From SAR202 cluster bacterium (GTDB lineage Bacteria; Chloroflexota; Dehalococcoidia; Lucifugimonadales; UBA3495), in NCBI GenBank assembly GCA_009392095.1, contig VFHF01000273.1:1-5451 (forward strand): 5,451 nucleotides of DNA, written 5' to 3'. Of this stretch, positions 1 through 4,789 are shown in pieces. The notes under the pieces were generated by a model. It worked only from the letters and a program-made list of their open reading frames with translations. It made no database searches and was not told the DNA's origin. Within the stretch, counting starts at the first letter, position 1. Every line of letters starts with the position of its first letter. The translations under genes and the position numbers were made by a program.

Positions 1-103
1 AGACAGCCGCCGCCATACAATGTCGCAGGGCGCAAACGATCACTTCAACAAGCCCTCTGGCCCGATGCAGGTTGTGACTAGAGTCAAAGAACTCCTCGCC
101 TAA
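1..103 (+). CDS. C-terminal end of an unidentified protein (5' truncated)
   Basis: The frame starting at base 2 is open from the window edge to a TAA at 101-103 and gives about 33 residues ending in the segment HFNKPSGPMQVVTRVKELLA. The tail looks like a real protein end: an amphipathic helix with alternating Val/Leu and charged residues right before the stop. The GANDHFNKP stretch faintly recalls the late active-site-His region of alpha/beta hydrolases, but that is only a resemblance and the domain cannot be identified from so little. It lies on the same strand as the MetE-like gene and is followed by a 165-base gap, so co-transcription is possible but not shown. Confidence 0.5.
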   Translation, partial: DSRRHTMSQGANDHFNKPSGPMQVVTRVKELLA

Positions 104-225
104 CCCGGACCCCTCTACAACGGCTCCACCTCCACCGAACGCCCCGACCATCCCTATCTCTTCCCAGACGTTTCCCTTCATCAGCGTTGCTTACGTGCGC
201 TAAAAACAGAGACCATGTACAATCC

Positions 226-247
226 GTGCACCTGCAGCGGCAGGCAC
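226..247 (+). promoter_or_regulatory. Possible leader hairpin or operator upstream of the MetE-like gene
   Basis: CCTGC (231-235) and GCAGG (240-244) pair around the four-base loop AGCG. The stem can extend with GTG (226-228) and CAC (245-247) after a two-base bulge. It lies just before the AGGAG at 253. It could be an RNA hairpin in the leader or a protein-binding site; no known riboswitch is recognised. Confidence 0.3.
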
Positions 248-252
248 GTATC

Positions 253-257
253 AGGAG
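253..257 (+). promoter_or_regulatory. Ribosome binding site deciding the start of the MetE-like gene
   Basis: AGGAG lies 11 bases before the ATG at 269. The in-frame upstream ATG at 215 has no comparable purine run before it. It would add 18 residues rich in Cys, Pro and Gly, ahead of the family's usual N-terminus with its THTGSLPR motif. The later start is therefore preferred. Confidence 0.55.
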
Positions 258-268
258 CGAAAACCCCC

Positions 269-1414
269 ATGAAACGAAGCGAATCACGGATTCTTACGAC
301 CCACACCGGTAGCCTGCCCAGGTCGCCTGAACTACAGGAGATGCTACGCTCCAGACTGGATCCTAAGGCAGGTGAAGCGGAGGAGTTTCGCACCCGCGTG
401 AATGAAGGTGTGGCTGATGTGGTGGCCAAACAGGCGGCCATCGGGGTCGATGTCATCAATGACGGAGAACAGGGCCGCGTCCAATACGCCACCTACGTGA
501 AGGACCGGTTGACCGGCTTCGACGGCGAGCAGTTGCTACGGGCCCGTCCGCGAAAAGACATGTTGGACTTCCCTGAATTTGCCGCCCAGAGCGGCGTTTC
601 CTCATCGGCCACCATACCCTGGCCGGCCTGCACCGGCCCCATCGAATGGAAAGACAAAGGCGCTGTGCAGCGGGACATCGAGCGGCTGAAGGCAGCCACC
701 TCAGGCGTACAGTCCGAAGAGGTGTTCATGACCGCCGCATCGCCGGGAGTGATCGCCAACTTCCTAGTCAACGAGCATTACCCGTCAAACGAAGCCTACC
801 TGTACGCGCTGGCCGAAGTCATGAAAGATGACTACAAAGCCATAGTCGACTCCGGCCTGTTGCTTCAGATCGATTGTCCCGACCTTGCGATGACCAGGAT
901 CACCCAGTTCTCGGACCTGAGTGAGGAAGAGTTTATCAAGGTAGTGGAGATGCATGTAGAAGTCCTGCAATACGCCCTGGCGGGCCTGGCGCCCGACCGC
1001 ATGCGGCTTCATCTTTGTTGGGGGAACACCGAGGGGCCACACCATTACGATGTGCCCTTGAGGGAGATCGTAAACGTTGTCTTGAAGGCGCCGCCCCAGG
1101 CAATTTCTTTCGAAGGCGCGAATCCACGCCACGCCCACGAGTGGAAAGTCTGGGAGGACGTGAAACTTCCCGATGGCAAGGTGATAATCCCCGGAGTCCT
1201 CGACACCACCACCAACTTCATCGAACACCCTGAGTTAGTCGCCGAGCGGATCGTCCGCTACGCCGGAGTGGTTGGCAAAGAGAACATGATGGTGGGCAGC
1301 GACTGCGGATTCGGGACATCAGCCTGGGGGCGGCGGGTGGAGTCCAGGATCGCCTGGGCCAAACTGGAAGCGATGGTCGAGGGAGCACGCCTAGCCAGCA
1401 AGGAACTTTGGTAG
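269..1414 (+). CDS. Short MetE-like (cobalamin-independent methionine synthase II family) zinc methyltransferase-type protein
   Basis: A 381-residue protein of the UROD/MetE-like TIM-barrel superfamily, about half the length of classical MetE and matching only its C-terminal catalytic barrel. Seen in the sequence: the N-terminal motif THTGSLPR (residues 11-18) and the MetE zinc-site pattern, with His248 and Cys250 in HLCWGN, Glu282 in SFEGANP and Cys346 in GSDCGFGT. Family members bind a thiol substrate on zinc and transfer an alkyl group to it in the cytoplasm. Odd: at the place of the E. coli MetE catalytic His694 (32 residues before the last Cys ligand) there is Thr314 in GVLDTTT. With no N-terminal folate-linked domain, the methyl donor is unknown, so methionine synthesis is not assured; a thiol or CoM-type alkyltransferase, or use of a corrinoid donor, are alternatives. 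The start at 269 is chosen from AGGAG and the motif position; an ATG at 215 is also in frame. The gene stands alone on the plus strand and converges on the SDR side of the minus-strand series. Confidence 0.9.
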   Translation: MKRSESRILTTHTGSLPRSPELQEMLRSRLDPKAGEAEEFRTRVNEGVADVVAKQAAIGVDVINDGEQGRVQYATYVKDRLTGFDGEQLLRARPRKDMLDFPEFAAQSGVSSSATIPWPACTGPIEWKDKGAVQRDIERLKAATSGVQSEEVFMTAASPGVIANFLVNEHYPSNEAYLYALAEVMKDDYKAIVDSGLLLQIDCPDLAMTRITQFSDLSEEEFIKVVEMHVEVLQYALAGLAPDRMRLHLCWGNTEGPHHYDVPLREIVNVVLKAPPQAISFEGANPRHAHEWKVWEDVKLPDGKVIIPGVLDTTTNFIEHPELVAERIVRYAGVVGKENMMVGSDCGFGTSAWGRRVESRIAWAKLEAMVEGARLASKELW

Positions 1415-1429
1415 GGGTAGCAACTCATT

Positions 1430-1443
1430 CCCTGGCGCCAGGG
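1430..1443. terminator. Perfect palindrome between convergent genes, possible bidirectional terminator hairpin
   Basis: CCCTGGCGCCAGGG is a perfect 14-bp palindrome, extendable by a T-G wobble and a T-A pair on the outside. It sits 15 bases after the MetE-like stop and 19 bases beyond the end of the 65-residue minus-strand gene. Neither strand shows a T run after it, so an intrinsic terminator is not proven; a protein-binding dyad is equally possible. Confidence 0.35.
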
Positions 1444-1462
1444 GAAACAGGGCATCTAGGCT

Positions 1463-1660
1463 TCAGTCTTGCTGGGAAATTTTAAAACTAAAAGTCACGG
1501 TGCGGGTGATGGTCCCGTCGGAGTCACGGTCGGAGCCGTACTCCTCTGCAGATAACCGAAGTTCCATGCCTAGGCCGCGCATGTCATTAGCCAGGGCTTC
1601 CACCCTGCGGCGGACCTCGGCTATGTCTTGGTCAAGTTCTGATTGGTCGTTTGTCGCCAT
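1463..1660 (-). CDS. Small coiled-coil protein of unknown function (65 aa)
   Basis: Not recognised as a named family. Residues Leu9, Ile13, Val16, Val20, Leu23, Met27, Leu30 and Leu34 follow an unbroken 4-3-4-3-4-3-4 spacing, so residues 9-34 should form an amphipathic coiled coil with charged residues on the outside. An acidic, Gly/Asp-containing linker (about 39-49) follows, then a strand-like stretch TITRTVTFSFKI (50-61). There is no signal peptide or membrane segment, so a small cytoplasmic oligomer is likely. It lies 84 bases downstream of the SDR gene on the same strand and could be the last gene of that operon. Its ribosome site is weak (AGGTG, about 12 bases before the ATG). The heptad pattern is strong support that it is a real gene; a role in binding or assembly of a partner protein is only a guess. 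Confidence 0.65.
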   Translation of the reverse strand: MATNDQSELDQDIAEVRRRVEALANDMRGLGMELRLSAEEYGSDRDSDGTITRTVTFSFKISQQD

Positions 1661-1744
1661 CGGTCAGTTGAACACCTAAAGAGGGCGCAGCGCTCCCATT
1701 TTCCAGCGCCGCACCCCAAGATTACAGGGCAGTATTTGGGGCCG

Positions 1745-2563
1745 TCAGTAGTAGACCGCGTTCCCGGTGCCGCCGCCAGCCATTACGACCTCTCCCGTCA
1801 CGGCCCACGATTTGTCCGATGCCAGGTAGGCCGTCAGATAGCCGATCTCTGAAGCGTCGACCATCCGGTTGATGTGGTTGGTCCGGGGTGATCCATCAGC
1901 GAAATCGTGGGCCTCTGCGTCCGCAGGACTCATACCCAATTCCTTTCCGCGGGCCTCCATCAAGCTGATTGTGCGCTCGGTGCGGGTCGTTCCGGGGTGG
2001 ATACAGTTAACGGTGATGCCGAATTTGCCCACCTGGGTGGCCAGAGTCTTGGTCATGTGAACCAGCGATACGTTACGGGCGCCGCCGCTCAGGTTGCCTG
2101 CGTTCCGAGCATTGCCCCCGCTGATGTTGATGATCCGGCCCCAAGGCTGTTCTTTCAGGTAGGGAAGCGCCGCCCTGGCGCAGCGAAGCGCGCCGACATA
2201 CTTAACATCAAAGTCGCCCAGCAACTCCTCATCTACTACGGTGTCTATGGGGCCGACCGCTCCCGGGGAGCCGCCGGGCAACGAAGCGCTGTTGACCAGG
2301 ATATCCAGGCCGCCCAATTGCTTGACCGCTTCGGCCATCACCCGGTCAACGTCTTCCCGGGAGGTCACATCAAGGACCATGGGAATGACCCGCCGGCCGG
2401 TGATGTCTTCAATCTCTTTAGCCGCCTCATCCAACGCGGACTTGGTCCGGGATGCGATGACCACATCCACGCCCTCTCGAGCCAACTCTAGGGCGATAGC
2501 TTTGCCGATACCACGGCTGCCGCCGCCCACAAATGCGCGTTTGTCCTTCAGTCCTAGGTCCAT
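1745..2563 (-). CDS. Short-chain dehydrogenase/reductase-fold protein with a degenerate active site
   Basis: A 272-residue classical-length SDR with a Rossmann fold. The N-terminal nucleotide motif reads GGGSRGIG (residues 13-20), with Gly13 replacing the usual Thr of TGxxxGxG. Asp65 in VLDV is the usual adenine-ring-contact position, and LVNSAS (89-94) stands where NNAG is normal. VNCIHPGTTRTER (185-197) and the C-terminal TGEVVMAGGGTGNAVYY follow family pattern. Arg39 after the second strand (ASRT) suggests a preference for NADP(H). Odd: the catalytic tetrad is changed by alignment to typical SDRs. Asn becomes Lys121 (FDVKYVG), Ser becomes Gly149 (NISGG), Tyr becomes Gly160 and Lys becomes Asn164 (GGARN). 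It may be a cofactor-binding non-oxidoreductase or use other chemistry; similar SDR branches lacking the Tyr motif exist. The start is the ATG at 2563, with GAGGAG seven bases upstream; a TTG at 2578 would overlap that site. It follows the MFS gene by 106 bases. Confidence 0.92.
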   Translation of the reverse strand: MDLGLKDKRAFVGGGSRGIGKAIALELAREGVDVVIASRTKSALDEAAKEIEDITGRRVIPMVLDVTSREDVDRVMAEAVKQLGGLDILVNSASLPGGSPGAVGPIDTVVDEELLGDFDVKYVGALRCARAALPYLKEQPWGRIINISGGNARNAGNLSGGARNVSLVHMTKTLATQVGKFGITVNCIHPGTTRTERTISLMEARGKELGMSPADAEAHDFADGSPRTNHINRMVDASEIGYLTAYLASDKSWAVTGEVVMAGGGTGNAVYY

Positions 2564-2570
2564 GTTGTGT

Positions 2571-2576
2571 CTCCTC
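2571..2576 (-). promoter_or_regulatory. Strong ribosome binding site of the SDR gene
   Basis: On the minus strand GAGGAG stands seven bases before the ATG at 2563. It is the best Shine-Dalgarno match in the window. It rules against the in-frame TTG at 2578, which would place the site inside the coding region. Confidence 0.8.
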
Positions 2577-2622
2577 AATATCCGTTGAATGGCCCCTGAA
2601 TTTTCGCCTCCGTGCTGGGCGC

Positions 2623-2651
2623 ATTCTACACAACGCCCGAATCTGCGGCAA
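2623..2651 (-). promoter_or_regulatory. Candidate sigma70-type promoter of the SDR gene
   Basis: On the minus strand TTGCCG (2646-2651) and TAGAAT (2623-2628) are separated by exactly 17 bases, matching 4/6 and 5/6 of the consensus. The pair lies between the MFS stop and the SDR ribosome site. An inverted repeat, GCCCGA (2635-2640 on the plus strand) and TCGGGC (2652-2657), straddles the -35 box and could be an operator, or a weak hairpin after the MFS gene. This would let the SDR gene be expressed apart from the transporter. Confidence 0.45.
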
Positions 2652-2669
2652 TCGGGCTGATGACTGTGC

Positions 2670-3920
2670 CTACGGCACTCGTGGCAACTCCCCTACCGGT
2701 TGCACCACGGGAGAGCCACTACCTGGCCTCGCCTTAACCAGCGCCAGCACCGACAGCACCGGCAGGGCCATCATCACCAGCACGCCCAATGTGTAGGTGC
2801 CGGTCAGGTCGTGGAAAATGGCCAAGGGCAGCGGTCCGATCGCCGATGCGCAGAAGTTGATGGTCATGGCCGACCCTTGGACCCGGCCTAGACCGTGGCG
2901 TCCGTAGTAATGGGCCCAGATGACACCTTGCACTATGTGGTGCGCACCTCCGGCAACTCCCATCACCAGTACGTAGACCACCGCCATGAATACGGAATCC
3001 GCAGCCACTACCAGTACCAACGCGGCCAATAGCGACACCATAGAAAAGGCGTAAAGGTACTTGGGTCCGATGCGGTCCACCACGAATCCGGCCAGCAGCG
3101 AACTGACGGCCGATGAACCGGAAAAAATCACGAACACTCCAGCGGCCAGGGTGGCGCTCAGCCCCTTCTCTTCGAAGATCGAGGTTTGGTGGAAGACTAG
3201 CGCGGTGGAGACCAGGCCCGGCGTGCCCAGCGACAACGCCAATAACCAGAAATCCGTCGAGTTGAAGACCCCTCGGTTCCTCACTAAACCGGAAGCCGCC
3301 TGCCGCGTCTCCGAGACCGGAGGCTCGGATGAACCGTCCGGGTGCAGTCCCAGGTCTTCAGGACGGTTTCTGACCACCAAGAGAGTCACTGGGATGATCA
3401 AGGCGATAGCTACCACCCCGATCACGCCATAGGCCTCCCGCCAGCCGAAGTTCACGATCAGGTACCTGGCAAAGGGAGGGAATATGGCGCTGGACATCAC
3501 CGCTCCCAGGCCCATCATGGCGATGGCCTTTCCCCGCCGCGAGACGAACCACTGGTTCACCAGCAGGATGGAGTTGATGTTCAGCGACCCTTGCCCCAGC
3601 GCGCGCAGACTGGCGAAGGCTATGTAGAACAGGACGATGTTGGTGGCGGTCGCCATGCCAAAACAGGCCGCACCGAAGCCCAGACCCACAGCCACCAGCA
3701 TCGTCCTAGGGCCATACAGGTCGGCCAACCGGCTCACTATGGCCACTAGGATAGCGCTCATGCCGGTGCTGGCCATGTACAACCCGGAGATACCGGGGCG
3801 CGACAGGCCGGTGTCCTCGATTATGGAATCAATGAAAATCGAGAACACATAAGACTGGCCGGGTCCGCTGCTGAAGACCACCAGGCCCGCCGCGCCCACG
3901 ATGAACCATCCGTAGAACAC
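2670..3920 (-). CDS. MFS transporter, monocarboxylate / oxalate-formate antiporter-like
   Basis: A 416-residue (from GTG) inner-membrane carrier with 12 predicted membrane helices in two six-helix halves joined by a hydrophilic loop at about 184-222. Family marks seen: N-terminal FYGWFIVG; motif-A-like RLADLYGPR (64-72) in the 2-3 loop and its second-half copy VDRIGPK (281-287); the helix 4 Arg106; WFVSRRGKA (124-132); NRPEDLGLHPDG (185-196) in the central loop; and YYGRHGLGRVQG (338-349) before helix 11. These fit the monocarboxylate/oxalate-formate group that moves small organic acids; the substrate is unknown. The start is unusual. GTG at 3920 has no ribosome site and begins directly at the first helix. 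The frame stays open upstream without ATG, GTG or TTG and gives a typical soluble N-terminal tail (TPTENPAKPDRR). An ATC at 3962 has GAAGGA seven bases before it, so the true start may be there (430 residues). It is first in a minus-strand series with the SDR gene. Confidence 0.92.
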   Translation of the reverse strand: MFYGWFIVGAAGLVVFSSGPGQSYVFSIFIDSIIEDTGLSRPGISGLYMASTGMSAILVAIVSRLADLYGPRTMLVAVGLGFGAACFGMATATNIVLFYIAFASLRALGQGSLNINSILLVNQWFVSRRGKAIAMMGLGAVMSSAIFPPFARYLIVNFGWREAYGVIGVVAIALIIPVTLLVVRNRPEDLGLHPDGSSEPPVSETRQAASGLVRNRGVFNSTDFWLLALSLGTPGLVSTALVFHQTSIFEEKGLSATLAAGVFVIFSGSSAVSSLLAGFVVDRIGPKYLYAFSMVSLLAALVLVVAADSVFMAVVYVLVMGVAGGAHHIVQGVIWAHYYGRHGLGRVQGSAMTINFCASAIGPLPLAIFHDLTGTYTLGVLVMMALPVLSVLALVKARPGSGSPVVQPVGELPRVP

Positions 3921-3969
3921 GCGGCGGTCTGGTTTAGCTGGATTTTCGGTAGGGGTTACGATGGCTGGG

Positions 3970-3975
3970 TCCTTC
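3970..3975 (-). promoter_or_regulatory. Ribosome binding site suggesting an upstream non-canonical start for the MFS gene
   Basis: On the minus strand GAAGGA lies seven bases before an ATC (3962-3960) that is in frame with the transporter. No ATG, GTG or TTG is in frame between it and the GTG at 3920, and that GTG has no purine-rich site of its own. Confidence 0.4.
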
Positions 3976-4036
3976 GAATGCGGTCTGGTTCGGGCAACGC
4001 CTAATACTACGCCAGATGCCTTTCCCGTGTTCCCCG

Positions 4037-4069
4037 TTACGTCAACCTGAGATATAGTGTTTGCGTCAA
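4037..4069. promoter_or_regulatory. Divergent promoter region with a repeated element TT(A/G)CGTCAA
   Basis: TTACGTCAA (4037-4045) and TTGCGTCAA (4061-4069) are direct repeats differing at one base and starting 24 bases apart. They flank TATAGT (4053-4058), a 5/6 match to a plus-strand -10 box about 40 bases before the EthD-like gene. The matching -35 is weak (TTCCCC at 4030-4035, 17-base spacing). Read on the minus strand each copy contains TTGACG, a good -35 hexamer for the transporter, but no good -10 follows at normal spacing. The repeats could be sites for one regulator controlling both directions. Confidence 0.35.
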
Positions 4070-4086
4070 TAATACCGACGACAGAT

Positions 4087-4091
4087 GGGAG
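4087..4091 (+). promoter_or_regulatory. Ribosome binding site deciding the start of the EthD-like gene
   Basis: GGGAG ends five bases before the ATG at 4097. The alternative in-frame ATG at 4085 overlaps this site and has no good one of its own. The next gene starts in almost the same context (GGAGAG then AAAAATGCCC), which supports the 4097 start. Confidence 0.55.
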
Positions 4092-4096
4092 AAAAA

Positions 4097-4759
4097 ATGC
4101 CCGCCAAAAAAGGGACCGGACTGTTGATGGTCTGGTGCGACGTTCCCGAAGACCAGGAAGACGAGTTCAACCGCTGGTACAACGAAGAACACATCGCTGA
4201 GATTCTCACGGTCCCAGGCGTACTTGATGCCGCCCGCTATGAGGCGGTGAAGGGTGGTCCCAAGCACCTGGCCTGCTACGAGTTGGAAAGCCCCTCCGCG
4301 GTCCTGGGTGACGGCTTTACCAAGCGCACCAAGTCCAAGTGGAGCGAGACCATGGGGCCGACGCTCATTGGCCAGAATTTCTTCAACCCGCTCTACCAGA
4401 TGATCTTCCCAGACTCGGTCTCCGGTGAGATGGAGAACAGCGGCATGGCCCCGGCGCTACAGATCGGCCGCATGAACATCCCCGTCGAACGAACTGAGGA
4501 ATGGAACCAGTGGTACAACTCGACCTTCGTGCCCAATTTCGAAACGGTGCCTGGTTGCATCCGAGGCCGCAGATTCAAGACTGTGCGCGGCGAAGACCCC
4601 TTGTATTCGGTGGTCTACGAGTTTGAGAACGAGAACGTCTCTCAGACTCCAGAGTGGGAGGCCCAATTGGATGCCGACCCCAAGAACGCCGACATGCGCG
4701 CTCTGATCAGCCACGGCTCTGGCTCACCCAGCATCTTCAGAAAGACCTTCGAGCTTTAG
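4097..4759 (+). CDS. EthD-like protein with tandem dimeric alpha/beta-barrel (ferredoxin-like) domains
   Basis: A 220-residue cytoplasmic protein made of two diverged copies of one domain. Copy 1 spans about residues 9-64 and copy 2 about 121-178; they align along their whole length with a single one-residue gap. Shared marks are (E)(F/W)NxWYN (24-29 and 136-141), VPG (39-41 and 151-153), an R(Y/F) four to seven residues later and a closing YE(L/F)E strand (61-64 and 174-177). The WYN...H...VPG pattern is typical of EthD and related small alpha/beta-barrel proteins, which act in catabolism as isomerases, decarboxylases or accessory proteins. His32, in the usual family position, is present in copy 1 but is Phe144 in copy 2, so the pseudo-dimer would have at most one complete pocket. 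The start at 4097 follows GGGAG; ATG 4085 would add four residues. It is transcribed with the MBL gene 30 bases downstream and divergently from the transporter. The reaction is unknown. Confidence 0.85.
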   Translation: MPAKKGTGLLMVWCDVPEDQEDEFNRWYNEEHIAEILTVPGVLDAARYEAVKGGPKHLACYELESPSAVLGDGFTKRTKSKWSETMGPTLIGQNFFNPLYQMIFPDSVSGEMENSGMAPALQIGRMNIPVERTEEWNQWYNSTFVPNFETVPGCIRGRRFKTVRGEDPLYSVVYEFENENVSQTPEWEAQLDADPKNADMRALISHGSGSPSIFRKTFEL

Positions 4760-4779
4760 GTTTTACGACTGGCCCATAC

Positions 4780-4785
4780 GGAGAG
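4780..4785 (+). promoter_or_regulatory. Ribosome binding site of the MBL-fold hydrolase gene
   Basis: GGAGAG lies four bases before the ATG at 4790, inside the 30-base gap after the EthD-like stop. The short gap, with no promoter or terminator visible, indicates co-transcription with the upstream gene. Confidence 0.6.
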
Positions 4786-4789
4786 AAAA

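Noticed and set aside
187..223. A sigma70-type promoter with TTGCTT (187-192) and TACAAT (218-223)
   Set aside because: The spacing is 25 bases, far from 17, and no better -35 is found for TACAAT.
215..268. Upstream ATG giving an 18-residue longer MetE-like protein
   Set aside because: No ribosome site before it, it would place the leader hairpin in coding sequence, and family members begin close to the THTGSLPR motif.
181..492. A 103-codon minus-strand frame overlapping the leader and start of the MetE-like gene
   Set aside because: Ser/Arg-rich translation without a domain; it overlaps a well-supported N-terminal motif on the other strand.
785..1228. A 147-codon minus-strand open frame inside the MetE-like gene
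   Set aside because: It lies fully opposite the zinc-site region of the MetE-like protein and has no recognisable domain.
1684..1741. Weak stems GGCGC/GCGCC (1684-1710) and CCCCAA/TTGGGG (1714-1741) after the SDR stop
   Set aside because: Five- and six-base stems with loops of 16 or more bases and no T run; such pairings are expected by chance in GC-rich DNA.
1907..2491. A 194-codon plus-strand open frame opposite the SDR gene
   Set aside because: The minus strand encodes a clear SDR over the whole span with a strong ribosome site; the plus frame shows no family feature.
2666..2678. Small hairpin GTGCC-TAC-GGCAC across the transporter stop codon
   Set aside because: Only five pairs with a three-base loop and no T run on the minus strand; too weak to call a terminator.
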